Assembly: GCA_023151115.1 (NCBI GenBank)
Contig: JAKLJP010000028.1
Coordinates: 1-64,000 of the forward strand
Source: Anaerolineae bacterium
Lineage (GTDB): Bacteria > Chloroflexota > Anaerolineae > 4572-78 > J111
Direction of reading: 5' to 3'
Length of the DNA: 64,000 bases
Below are positions 26,619 through 34,092 of this stretch, one piece after another (the stretch's first letter is position 1; every line of letters begins with the position of its first letter). The translations under genes were made by a program, and so were the position numbers. Below the pieces are notes generated by a model, which saw only the letters and a list, made by a program, of their open reading frames with translations, made no database searches and was not told the origin of the DNA.

Positions 26619-27350
26619 TTAGCTCCGTGAAGAAACTTTGGTTTTTAATTGCTCGACAAAAGCCTGATGCTCCGGCGCTGCCAGACCCTCTTGCAGAGTT
26701 GCCAGCATAGCCGCCAGGTCGCCTGCCCAGAAAGCTTGGGGTTGCAGCCACAGGCCGGGGAAAACTTCGCTGCGGAGGATACCCTTTTCATCGGGCGCGA
26801 GTGTTTCGTAAACGCCCTCCCGCAAAACAAACCAGTCTATTCGTTTTTCATACATTTGCGCTACTAGGTACTCTTGCACCCCATTACGCGCATAAACCCG
26901 GCGCTTGTCGTGCATATCATAAGCGGCGCTGCTGGCGGCAATTTCCACAATGAGTTCGGGCGGGCCTTGAAGATAGTCATCTTCCGTAATGAATGTTTTC
27001 CCTCCAACCTCTGGCTCTAACCGGAGCAGCGCATCAGGTTGAACTTCGTTCTCAAAGTCCAGTTGCACGGTTGCATTATCGCTACCCTTCGTACCAGGAG
27101 TAGCTGCCCTATACGCGCCTAACCAGGTAATAATATCAAAATGAGGGTCCCCATGGTGTTCAGCGCGTATAGGTGATGGCATATAAACAACTCCTTCAAC
27201 AAGCTCGGCTTTTTTTATTTCAGGGTGAGCTTCATATCGTCGCTCGAACTCCGCCCGCGAGAGACGGTCACCGGAATTTAAAGGTGGTAGTGCAACCTGG
27301 GATGCTCCCGGCTCGAACTCTCTGATGGAGTTAATTGTTTGTACACTCAT
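26619..27350 (-). CDS. Uma2 family protein (DUF820, PD-(D/E)XK nuclease fold)
   Basis: A 243-residue Uma2/DUF820 protein. LSRAEFERRYEAHPEIKKAELVEGVVY is the typical N-terminal region, followed by VQPDALLRLEPE near residue 110 and ELIVEIAASSAAYDMHDKRRVYARNGVQEYLV near 140. The spaced Asp and Glu plus the following Lys/Arg correspond to the nuclease-like core. The family is expanded in Cyanobacteria and Chloroflexota and its biological role is not settled. Two adjacent ATG codons exist; the second (27350) fits the GAGAGG upstream better. Confidence 0.82.
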   Translation of the reverse strand: MSVQTINSIREFEPGASQVALPPLNSGDRLSRAEFERRYEAHPEIKKAELVEGVVYMPSPIRAEHHGDPHFDIITWLGAYRAATPGTKGSDNATVQLDFENEVQPDALLRLEPEVGGKTFITEDDYLQGPPELIVEIAASSAAYDMHDKRRVYARNGVQEYLVAQMYEKRIDWFVLREGVYETLAPDEKGILRSEVFPGLWLQPQAFWAGDLAAMLATLQEGLAAPEHQAFVEQLKTKVSSRS

Positions 27351-27376
27351 CATATACCTCTCGCTTAAAAGCTACA

Positions 27377-27402
27377 GGAGTGTGGAATTAATTCCACACT
27401 CC
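27377..27402 (-). terminator. Palindrome after leuS
   Basis: A perfect 26-bp palindrome with the half-site GGAGTGTGGAATT lies six bases past the leuS stop. The stem GGAGTGTG is also in the terminator at 6927-6960. A strong T-run is absent. Confidence 0.65.
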
Positions 27403-27408
27403 ATGAGG

Positions 27409-29970
27409 TTACTTTACCACAATATTAACCAACCGCCCCGGCACATAAATCACCTTGGCCGGTGTTTTGCCTTCCAGATGACGCCGGACGCCTTCGGTAG
27501 CCAGGGCCTGCGTTTTGGCTTCGGCCTCGCCAATCTCAACGGGCACTTCGATTTTGTCGCGGACTTTGCCGTTAACCTGCACCGCGATTTCGACCACGTC
27601 TTCTTTGGCCAGTTCTTCGTCCCAGGTCGGCCAGCTTTGCTGATGAACGCTGTAAGGTTGGCCCAGCTTGGCCCACATCTCCTCGGCGATGTGGGGGAAA
27701 CCGGGGGCCAGCAGCAACACCAAGGTGCGGATGGCGTCGCCCCAGGCGGAATGGGTGACAATTCCCGGCGCAGCGCCACGAATAGCCGCCAAAGCGTTGG
27801 TGTATTCCATCAACCCGGCCACCATCGTGTTGAAGCTGAAACTCTCAATATCCTGTGTCACCCGGCGAATGGCCTGGTGCTGCTTGCGCCGCAGTTCCCG
27901 CAACTGAGCCTCTGTCGCCTCCTCGCCTCCCCGCTTTCCCGCGTCTCCCGTCACCAACTCCCAGACCCGTTCCAAAAATCGCTGCACACCCAGAATGCCC
28001 TTGCTGTCCCACGGGCCGCCCTGGTCCCAGCGGAAGCCGAACATCAGGTAACCGCGCACGGTGTCGGCGCCGTAGGCTTGCACCAAATCATCCGGGGCGA
28101 CCACGTTGCCGCGACTCTTGCTCATCTTCTCCCGGTCTTCACCCAGAATGATACCCTGGTTGAACAGGGCCTTCATGGGTTCATCAAACGGCACAACGCC
28201 CATATCGTGCATGGCTTTGGTAAAGAAGCGGGTATACAGCAGGTGCATGGTGGCGTGCTCGATGCCGCCGGTGTACTGGTCCACCGGCAGCCAGTAGTCG
28301 CCCTCAGTCGGGTTGAAGGGTATATCATCCGGCGACAGGGGTTGACCGTCTTTCCAGTGTGGGTCCATATAGGCGTACTGGTACCAACTGGAGCACATAA
28401 AGGTGTCCATCGTGTCGGTTTCCCGCTCCGCGTTTTCAGAGCCGCACTGCGGGCACTTGACATGCCGGAAGCCTTCGTGAAACTTCAGCGGCGACTCGCC
28501 GGTAGGCATAAATTGGACATCCTCCGGCAGCTCAACCGGCAGTTCGGCGTAGGGCACGGGCACGATGCCGCACGACGGGCAACTAATCATCGGGATGGGG
28601 CAGCCCCAGTAGCGCTGCCGGCTGATTAGCCAATCGCGCAGGCGGTAGGTGACGGCAAATTTGCCGATGCCCTGCTGTTCCAACCAGCGGGTCACGGCCC
28701 GGCGGCCTTCGGTTTCGGGGGTCAAATCGGCGGGCAGGCCGTACTGGGCGGCCAGTTCGGGCGTCCAGTCTTCCAGGCTGTACTTGCCGATGGTGGCGTA
28801 GCCGTTAAAGGGGCCGCTGTTGACCAGTGTGCCCGGTTCGGTGTAGGCTTCCGTGAACGGCTGACCATCCCAATCTTTGGGGGCCACCACCACCGGGATA
28901 GGCAAACCGTATTTTTGGGCAAACTCGAAGTCGCGCTCATCGCCGCTGGGCACAGCCATGATGGCCCCGGTGCCGTAGGTCATCAAAACATAGTCGGCAA
29001 TCCAAATGGGAATGCGCTCGTTGTTGACCGGGTTGATGGCGTACGCGCCGATGAAGACGCCTGTTTTTTCTTTGTCGGTTGCCAGGCGGTCAATCTCGGT
29101 CTGGCGGGTGGCCTGGGCAACGTAGGTCTCTACCGCCGCTTTTTGCTCCGGCGTGGTCAGTTCGGCCACCAGCGGATGCTCCGGGGCCAGGACCATAAAG
29201 GTCGCTCCCCACAGGGTATCGGGCCGGGTGGTGAAAATGGGGATGTCGTGGCTGCCCTTTTCTGTTTTGAAGACAACCTCCGCCCCCTCGCTGCGGCCAA
29301 TCCAGTTTTTCTGCATGGCGCGGACTCGCTCCGGCCAGTTCAGACGCGAAAAATCCAGCAGTTCGTCGGCGTATTTTGTAATTTTGAAGAACCACTGGTT
29401 CAAATCTTTTTTGATCACCGGCGTGCCGCAGCGCTCGCAGTGGCGGTCTTCGCCCCAAACCTGCTCGCGGGCCAGGGTGGTGTTGCAGGTGGGACAAAAA
29501 TCCACCGGGGCCATAGTTTTGTAGGCCAGGCCCATATCGTACAGCTTCAAAAAGAACCACTGGCTCCATTTGTAGTAGCTGGGGTCGGAGGTGATAGCCT
29601 CGCGCTCCCAGTCGAACATGGCCCCCATCGAGCGCAGTTGGCCGCGCATGCGTTTGATGTTGGCATAGGTCCACTCTTTGGGGTGGATGCTGCGCTTGAT
29701 AGCCGCGTTTTCGGCGGGCAGGCCGAAGCTGTCAAAACCCATCGGAAACAGGACGTTGTAACCCTTCATACGCATCCAGCGGGCGCGGACATCGCTGGGG
29801 GCCATGGCGTACCAGTGGCCCATGTGCAAATCACCGCTGGGGTAGGGATACATGGTCATGGCGTAATATTTTTCTCGGCTGGGGTCAATCTTGGCCCGGT
29901 TCAAGCCGTCGGCTTCCCAGCGCTGCTGCCATTTTTGTTCAATCACTTGCGGGTTATACTTTTCAGTCAT
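27409..29970 (-). CDS. leuS: Leucyl-tRNA synthetase
   Basis: An 853-residue class I synthetase that charges tRNA-Leu. The HIGH-type motif is DLHMGHW near residue 47; a zinc-like CPTC...CERC pair follows near 160-185. The editing (CP1) domain has TTRPDTLWGATF near 232 and a conserved Asp in YGTGAIMAVPSGDERD near 335. The synthetase core ends with KMSKSRGNVV near 620. The C-terminal anticodon and tail domains finish with QVNGKVRDKIEVP. Length is normal. Upstream lie a promoter of its own and, further out, a candidate attenuator leader. Confidence 0.97.
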   Translation of the reverse strand: MTEKYNPQVIEQKWQQRWEADGLNRAKIDPSREKYYAMTMYPYPSGDLHMGHWYAMAPSDVRARWMRMKGYNVLFPMGFDSFGLPAENAAIKRSIHPKEWTYANIKRMRGQLRSMGAMFDWEREAITSDPSYYKWSQWFFLKLYDMGLAYKTMAPVDFCPTCNTTLAREQVWGEDRHCERCGTPVIKKDLNQWFFKITKYADELLDFSRLNWPERVRAMQKNWIGRSEGAEVVFKTEKGSHDIPIFTTRPDTLWGATFMVLAPEHPLVAELTTPEQKAAVETYVAQATRQTEIDRLATDKEKTGVFIGAYAINPVNNERIPIWIADYVLMTYGTGAIMAVPSGDERDFEFAQKYGLPIPVVVAPKDWDGQPFTEAYTEPGTLVNSGPFNGYATIGKYSLEDWTPELAAQYGLPADLTPETEGRRAVTRWLEQQGIGKFAVTYRLRDWLISRQRYWGCPIPMISCPSCGIVPVPYAELPVELPEDVQFMPTGESPLKFHEGFRHVKCPQCGSENAERETDTMDTFMCSSWYQYAYMDPHWKDGQPLSPDDIPFNPTEGDYWLPVDQYTGGIEHATMHLLYTRFFTKAMHDMGVVPFDEPMKALFNQGIILGEDREKMSKSRGNVVAPDDLVQAYGADTVRGYLMFGFRWDQGGPWDSKGILGVQRFLERVWELVTGDAGKRGGEEATEAQLRELRRKQHQAIRRVTQDIESFSFNTMVAGLMEYTNALAAIRGAAPGIVTHSAWGDAIRTLVLLLAPGFPHIAEEMWAKLGQPYSVHQQSWPTWDEELAKEDVVEIAVQVNGKVRDKIEVPVEIGEAEAKTQALATEGVRRHLEGKTPAKVIYVPGRLVNIVVK

Positions 29971-30003
29971 GATTTCTCACAATCTATGGGTAAAATCTCT
30001 GCT

Positions 30004-30032
30004 ATTGTAAATGCGCAATTCACAATTGACAA
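30004..30032 (-). promoter_or_regulatory. Proximal leuS promoter
   Basis: On the minus strand TTGTCA (30027-30032), 17 bases, TACAAT (30004-30009). It would start about 25-30 bases before the leuS ATG and lies after the leader terminator. Confidence 0.65.
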
Positions 30033-30048
30033 TTCACCATTGACAATT

Positions 30049-30073
30049 AAAAAAGCCGGTCTTCCGACCGGCT
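30049..30073 (-). terminator. Intrinsic terminator upstream of leuS
   Basis: Read on the minus strand: AGCCGGTC, loop GGAA, GACCGGCT, then a six-T run. An 8-bp GC-rich stem with a T-tract is a textbook terminator. The sequence GTCGGAAG covering its left arm end and loop can instead pair with CTTCCGAC at 30119-30126, which would break the hairpin. Confidence 0.85.
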
Positions 30074-30096
30074 CTTGAAGATAAGCGAAGTTACCG

Positions 30097-30231
30097 TCAA
30101 ATCCCATTAAGGGGAACCGTCGGAAGGAGAAGTTTGTGACTAAGGCTCAAGCCAAGCGCAAACGCCAGCCGGGGGCCGGCGGCGGTAACAACGGATGGAT
30201 TTGATTTGACGGAATAATCTTGATTAAACAT
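30097..30231 (-). CDS. Candidate leucine-rich leader peptide of leuS
   Basis: A 44-codon ORF starting with ATG at 30231 inside the leader transcript. Eight of its last 23 residues are Leu (RLAFALGLSLSHKLLLP then TVPLNG), using CTT mostly. Its stop lies just before the competing helices and about 25 bases before the terminator. In leucine biosynthesis attenuators a stalled ribosome on Leu codons blocks the terminator; here the downstream gene is the leucyl-tRNA synthetase. The Shine-Dalgarno (GAGGA) is close to the ATG, so translation is uncertain. An alternative small ORF lies on the opposite strand. Confidence 0.4.
   Translation of the reverse strand: MFNQDYSVKSNPSVVTAAGPRLAFALGLSLSHKLLLPTVPLNGI
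30136..30204 (+). CDS. Possible 22-residue basic microprotein
   Basis: GTG at 30136 follows a perfect AAGGAG at six-base spacing and opens a 22-codon frame: a Lys/Arg/Gln-rich half (KAQAKRKRQ) and a Gly/Asn half ending GGGNNGWI. Codons look normal for the region. No promoter is visible on this strand, and the frame lies antisense to the leuS leader, so it may be accidental. I know no family for it. Confidence 0.25.
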   Translation: MTKAQAKRKRQPGAGGGNNGWI

Positions 30232-30253
30232 TTCCTCACACTTTACGCAGGCA

Positions 30254-30282
30254 ATTATACCACACTTTCAGACGGATGTCGA
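30254..30282 (-). promoter_or_regulatory. Distal promoter of the leuS leader
   Basis: On the minus strand TCGACA (30277-30282), exactly 17 bases, TATAAT (30254-30259). It matches the sigma-70 consensus at 11 of 12 positions and is the strongest promoter in this region. Start site expected near 30247. Confidence 0.75.
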
Positions 30283-30339
30283 GGGACATTTTTACCGAAA
30301 ACCCTGCGGCCTCAGCGTACTCCGCGGTAAGATACTTCC

Positions 30340-31266
30340 TTATCTTACCGGCGTCAACCAGCCATGGCGATCCGGCACTTCGCCGGTGATGAGCGAGAAG
30401 AACTCATTTTGAATTTCGTGGGTAATCGGCCCGCGCGAGCCGCTGCCGATGGTGACGCCGTCAACGCTGCGGACCGGGGAGATTTCGGCGGCGGTGCCGG
30501 TAAAGAAAATTTCGTCGGCGATGTAGAGCATTTCACGGGGAATCTGCTGTTCGACCACGGGGTAGCCTTTTTCCTGGGCCAGGGTGATGGCAAAGCTGCG
30601 GGTGATGCCGGTCAAAATCGAGTTGCCCAGCGGGGGGGTATAGATTTTGCCGTCGAGCACCACAAAAATATTCTCGCCGCTGCCCTCGCTGACATAGCCC
30701 TGCACGTCGAGCACAATCCCTTCGACGTAGCCATGCCGCTTGGCTTCCATGACCACCATCTGCGAGTTGATGTAGTTGCCGCCGGCTTTGGCCATGGCCG
30801 GGTGGGTATCGGGGGCCATGCGCCGCCAACTGCTCACGGCCACATCTACCCCCTTTTCAATAGCGTCTGCGCCCAGATAAGTGCCCCATTCCCAGGTAGC
30901 GATGATGGTTTCGATGGGACAGTTGCGCGGGTCAACGCCCAGCACATTATAACCCCGGAACACCAACGGGCGAATGTAGCAGGCATTGTGCTTGTTGCGA
31001 GCCACCGTCTCGACAATGGCCTGGCTGATTTCCTCTTCGGTGTAGGGCATGGGGGTCATGTTGATGATTTTGCAGCTATTGAACAGCCGCCGGACGTGGG
31101 GTTTCAAGCCCAGCACCGCCGGCCCGGCCGGGGTCTGATAGGCACGGATGCCTTCAAAAACGCTGGTCCCGTAATGCAGCACGTGAGACAACACGTGGAT
31201 TTTAGCTTCATCCCACGGCACAAACTCGCCGTTGAACCAGATAAATTCAGATTTTGGTAGGGCCAT
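30340..31266 (-). CDS. ilvE: Branched-chain amino acid aminotransferase
   Basis: A 308-residue class IV PLP enzyme that makes Leu, Ile and Val from their 2-oxoacids with glutamate. Marks are [21 protein letters not shown] at the N terminus, RRLFNSCKI near residue 60, the PLP lysine in [12 protein letters not shown] near 160, and the family signature [22 protein letters not shown] near 180. ATG at 31266 follows GGGGGAGG; the longer frame to 31329 has no support. Its position upstream of leuS makes the two a small leucine-related neighbourhood, but separate promoters suggest separate control. Confidence 0.94.
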   Translation of the reverse strand: MALPKSEFIWFNGEFVPWDEAKIHVLSHVLHYGTSVFEGIRAYQTPAGPAVLGLKPHVRRLFNSCKIINMTPMPYTEEEISQAIVETVARNKHNACYIRPLVFRGYNVLGVDPRNCPIETIIATWEWGTYLGADAIEKGVDVAVSSWRRMAPDTHPAMAKAGGNYINSQMVVMEAKRHGYVEGIVLDVQGYVSEGSGENIFVVLDGKIYTPPLGNSILTGITRSFAITLAQEKGYPVVEQQIPREMLYIADEIFFTGTAAEISPVRSVDGVTIGSGSRGPITHEIQNEFFSLITGEVPDRHGWLTPVR

Positions 31267-31332
31267 AATGTAAGACCTCCCCCTTGAGTGATTTTTGCCC
31301 ATTTTAGCGGAGAATGAGCGAAGGGGCAAGAA

Positions 31333-31425
31333 GATGGAGGATAGAAGATAGAGGATAGTAGATGGAGGTTGGACGATAGTGGATAGCTAACCTCTTTCTA
31401 TCTACTATCTTCCATCCTCTATTTC
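31333..31425. repeat. GATAGAA-type repeat hairpin
   Basis: Units such as GATAGAAGATAGAGGATAG face CTATCTACTATCTTCCATCC. A relative lies at 38913-38990 at the end of the arsR gene. Confidence 0.7.
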
Positions 31426-31487
31426 TCTCTCTTGAAGTATGCGGGGGATAAAAAAACTCCACCCTCAATAGAGTGGAGAAATTACAG

Positions 31488-31560
<73 letters not shown>

Positions 31561-31576
31561 GGATTATTTATTAAAG

Positions 31577-31632
31577 AATTGGAGATTAGAGATTGGTTTA
31601 CTGTAAAGGAGATCATTAATCTCCAATCTCTA
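31577..31632. repeat. GAGATTA/GAGATTG repeat between tRNA genes
   Basis: ATTGGAGATTAGAGATTGG faces AATCTCCAATCTCT over a 21-base spacer. Same family as the selC-lpdA hairpin at 23114-23165. Confidence 0.75.
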
Positions 31633-31712
<80 letters not shown>

Positions 31713-31727
31713 GCAGCAACGATGACA

Positions 31728-31755
31728 AGTATACTCGATTGGGTGGATTTGTCAA
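31728..31755 (-). promoter_or_regulatory. Promoter of the tRNA-Ala pair
   Basis: On the minus strand TTGACA (31750-31755), 16 bases, TATACT (31728-31733), about 16 bases before the tRNA-Ala(CGC) gene. Confidence 0.75.
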
Positions 31756-31802
31756 AAAGGAGAAGGGCGAGATGGAGGGGCGGAAGAATGGAAGGCTGGC
31801 AG

Positions 31803-32783
31803 CTATCCGCCAATTTGGCTCATCGTCCGATTTTCGGCAAAGAGGCCGCTGCGTAAGCTGTGACCGACCGGCTTGGCCTGGATGGCTCGCTCGAACAGGG
31901 CCACCAAATCGCGGTGGTTTCCGCCGCTGCGGAGGGTTTGGCGGAAGTCAAGCTCTCCCTCCGTCAGCAGGCACATACGCAGGCGGCCATCGGCGGTCAG
32001 GCGCATGCGGTTGCAATCGTCGCAGTAGGGATTGCTGACCGGGCTGATAAAACCGACCATCCCCAGCGAACCGGCCAGACGGTACACGCGCGCTTCGCCG
32101 TCCAGCTTGCCGTCGTTGATAGGAAACAGCGGGCCTAATTCGGCTTCGATCCAGCTTTTGACCTCGTCGCTGGAAACATAATTTTCCAGTTGAATTTCAG
32201 TGGGGCCGGCAAAGGGCATCAACTCAATAAAGCGGATTTGCCACGATTTTTCCAGGGTCAGCCGGGCCAGTTCGACGGCAGCATGGTCGTTGTAGCCACG
32301 GGTAATAACCGCATTGAGCTTGATGGGAGTCAAGCCGGCTTTTTCCGCCGCTTCGATGCCGGCCCAAGCTTTATCAAACGAGCCGAGTCGCATGATTTTA
32401 GCCAGTCCCTCTTTATTGAGGGAATCCACATGAATGTTGACCCGTTTTAATCCCGCCGCCGCCAAATCCTGGGCAATGTAGGGCAAACGGTAACCGTTGG
32501 TGGTCATCACCAATTGGTCTACCCCCTCAATTCGGGCCAGGCGGCGCACGATGTCTACCACATCCTGGCGGAGCGTCGGCTCTCCGCCAGTGAGCCGGAC
32601 CTTGTTGAAGCCAACCTCTACGGCAGCGCGGACAACTTTTTCCAATTCCTCGGCTGTAAGCAGCTCCGAGCCAGGCACAAACATTAGCCCCTGCATCGGC
32701 ATACAATAGACGCAGCGTAAATTGCAGCGGTCGGTTAGAGACAAACGCAAATAATTTATTTCACGGCCAAAACTATCTTTCAC
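31803..32783 (-). CDS. moaA: GTP 3',8-cyclase (molybdenum cofactor biosynthesis)
   Basis: A 326-residue radical SAM enzyme for the first step of molybdopterin synthesis. The SAM cluster motif is DRCNLRCVYCMP near residue 18-29, followed by KVRLTGGEPTLR near 62. The C-terminal second cluster uses YCDDCNRMRLTADGRLRMCL near 255-275. The last two residues are Gly-Gly, the conserved MoaA tail that enters the active site. Start is GTG at 32783, nine bases after GAGGAG. No other moa genes are adjacent. Confidence 0.95.
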   Translation of the reverse strand: MKDSFGREINYLRLSLTDRCNLRCVYCMPMQGLMFVPGSELLTAEELEKVVRAAVEVGFNKVRLTGGEPTLRQDVVDIVRRLARIEGVDQLVMTTNGYRLPYIAQDLAAAGLKRVNIHVDSLNKEGLAKIMRLGSFDKAWAGIEAAEKAGLTPIKLNAVITRGYNDHAAVELARLTLEKSWQIRFIELMPFAGPTEIQLENYVSSDEVKSWIEAELGPLFPINDGKLDGEARVYRLAGSLGMVGFISPVSNPYCDDCNRMRLTADGRLRMCLLTEGELDFRQTLRSGGNHRDLVALFERAIQAKPVGHSLRSGLFAENRTMSQIGG

Positions 32784-32876
32784 AGGGGCGTTCTCCTCAT
32801 CTGGCTAATGTTACTATCCGGCTTGGAAACTGGGCGAAGTACATCCAAAGCTGTTCCGAGATTTAAATCAGTCAAA

Positions 32877-32927
32877 ACGTGTTGCGTCTTGCGTGTTCCG
32901 TTCGTCTTTACGCAAGACGCAACACGT
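32877..32927. repeat. GCGTCTT heptamer hairpin, copy 1
   Basis: Perfect 18-bp arms (ACGTGTTGCGTCTTGCGT and complement) with a 15-base loop. Relatives are at 54866-54930, inside a gene, and at 56326-56378. Confidence 0.85.
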
Positions 32928-33080
32928 AATACGAATTGAATAACCATTTTGTTGGAACTGGCTGACAGTTTAGTTGTACAATATTTTTATCAATTGCGCT
33001 AGTGACAAAAAGCCCCGATTGCCAGGCGATTTGTCACCCAACTGCCGGCGATATGTTATTATAACATAACCCTTTTGATT

Positions 33081-33108
33081 AAAAAAACCGGGTAGGGCTG
33101 GCCGGTTT
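33081..33108 (-). terminator. Terminator of the SufR-like gene
   Basis: On the minus strand AAACCGG, ten-base loop, CCGGTTT and a T-run; lies 60 bases after the regulator stop. Confidence 0.78.
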
Positions 33109-33167
33109 CATTTAGATTCCTTGACGATATTTTTTCAATCAAGGCGGGTGTGCTACAATAGGCCCGC

Positions 33168-33809
33168 TCAGCACGGGTCCAAAATTAGCTCAATCGGCTT
33201 AGAAATACGGTAGGTGCAGTGGTCGTCGTCGGTGGTCAGGCAGGCCACGCGGGCCGGCGTGGTGGCAAGCATGGAACTGATAATCTGTTTGTCCAGCAGA
33301 CAAACCTCGGCGTGGTTTTTGGCTACCTGGCGGTAAGGACAGGAATAAGCGTGGATCATGTAGTTATTTTCTCGGCTCTCCCAATCCACCACAAAACCCT
33401 TGGCCGATAAGAACGCAATTACTTCGTCCAGCCGCTCTTCAAAGGTTTGATTTTCACGCGGCGGGGGCGCTTCGCTGGCCAGGCGTTGAGCAATGTTGCT
33501 AAAAATCTGGCGCAGGCCGTCCTGGCCCAACTGGTGGGTTAGCTCTGCCAGCAGGTAATCGGTCAACCCATAGTAATCTACCGGGAAAAGCTCGTCGGCG
33601 GCCTGGGTAAGCTGATAAACTTGAGAAGGCCGGCCCGGCCCGCTCTGGCGGCGGATGGTGGACGACAAAATTAGATTTTCAGCTTGCAAAACGTTGAGAT
33701 GGTGCCGCACGGCCATCGGCGTTAAATTGACGGCTGCTGCCAGTTCCTCAACCGTAGCCTGTCCCTTTTCTTTAAGAAACTCAATAATTTGTTGCCGTGT
33801 TGCTTGCAT
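33168..33809 (-). CDS. SufR-like winged-helix regulator with C-terminal cysteines
   Basis: A 213-residue regulator. The N terminus is a winged helix (RQQIIEFLKEKGQATVEELAAAV then TPMAVRHHLNVLQ). The C-terminal domain has four Cys: SCPYRQVAKNHAEVC near residue 165 and ACLTTDDDHCTYRI near 195. This Cys pattern matches SufR-type Fe-S sensing regulators and related DeoR/ArsR proteins. It probably senses iron-sulfur or redox state. Start is uncertain: ATG at 33809 or TTG at 33836, neither with a good Shine-Dalgarno. It is divergent from the complex I genes, which carry many Fe-S clusters, so it may control them. Confidence 0.75.
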   Translation of the reverse strand: MQATRQQIIEFLKEKGQATVEELAAAVNLTPMAVRHHLNVLQAENLILSSTIRRQSGPGRPSQVYQLTQAADELFPVDYYGLTDYLLAELTHQLGQDGLRQIFSNIAQRLASEAPPPRENQTFEERLDEVIAFLSAKGFVVDWESRENNYMIHAYSCPYRQVAKNHAEVCLLDKQIISSMLATTPARVACLTTDDDHCTYRISKPIELILDPC

Positions 33810-33840
33810 GGGTAGTTTTTTAGACAGATGAGCCAATAAT

Positions 33841-33896
33841 GAAAGACCGAAGACCGGGGACGGCAGACCGGGAATTGTCCTCCGTCCCCGGTCAAA
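33841..33896. repeat. GACCG-type repeat, copy 3
   Basis: GACCGAAGACCGGGGACGG faces CCGTCCCCGGTC with a short spacer, directly upstream of the regulator gene and overlapping its expected 5' leader. Confidence 0.7.
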
Positions 33897-33925
33897 ATTA
33901 TACCATAGTCCACAAGTGAAATCAA
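33897..33925 (-). promoter_or_regulatory. Promoter of the SufR-like gene
   Basis: On the minus strand TTGATT (33920-33925), 17 bases, TATAAT (33897-33902). The spacer contains TTGTGGAC. Confidence 0.7.
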
Positions 33926-33964
33926 TTTTATTATAATAGATATAATATTAATTATCAAAAATAG

Positions 33965-33992
33965 TTGACAAATTAGACCACTGTGGTATAGT
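33965..33992 (+). promoter_or_regulatory. Promoter of the complex I operon with palindrome
   Basis: TTGACA (33965-33970), 16 bases, TATAGT (33987-33992). The spacer holds ACCACTGTGGT (33978-33988), an 11-base palindrome that would be a natural operator. TGTGG is also in the spacer of the opposite promoter. Confidence 0.72.
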
Positions 33993-34092
33993 TAAGCCTG
34001 TGAAAAAAAGGACAAAAACCAGTAAACAAATCAGACTGACTACTGATCACTGACCACTGTTCACTATTCTTTCAGGAGGATAAGCGTCGAAG

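Larger units (their letters stand above)
30050..30247 (-). ncRNA. Candidate leuS leader RNA or attenuated transcript
   Basis: A strong promoter at 30254-30282 and the terminator at 30049-30073 bound a transcript of about 200 bases. Two helices compete: 30203-30212 with 30094-30103 (10 bp) and 30183-30189 with 30090-30096 (7 bp) share bases 30094-30096. A third pairing (30119-30126 with 30061-30068) overlaps the terminator. This is the logic of an attenuator. No T-box sequence (GGTGGNACCGCG) is seen. It could instead be a free small RNA, as leuS has a second promoter. Confidence 0.55.
32784..33167. other. 384-bp gap upstream of moaA
   Basis: No gene. It holds a perfect 18-bp hairpin of GCGTCTT units (32877-32894/32910-32927), an 8-bp stem GTGACAAA/TTTGTCAC (33002-33009/33030-33037), a 15-base palindrome ATGTTATTATAACAT (33053-33067) containing TATAAT on the minus strand, and the terminator of the regulator gene. 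A Moco riboswitch was considered because of moaA but I do not see its conserved core. Confidence 0.55.

Noticed and set aside
27325..30078. Long plus-strand frames (434 and 387 codons) opposite leuS
   Set aside because: They are antisense shadows of a clear leuS gene in GC-rich DNA, with no family features or start signals.
30049..30247. T-box riboswitch upstream of leuS
   Set aside because: No T-box sequence or specifier-loop architecture on the minus strand; an AAGGGGAACCG stretch exists only on the plus strand and lacks the TGG that pairs with tRNA.
32784..33050. Moco riboswitch upstream of moaA
   Set aside because: Expected from context, but the conserved core could not be found; only repeat hairpins are seen.
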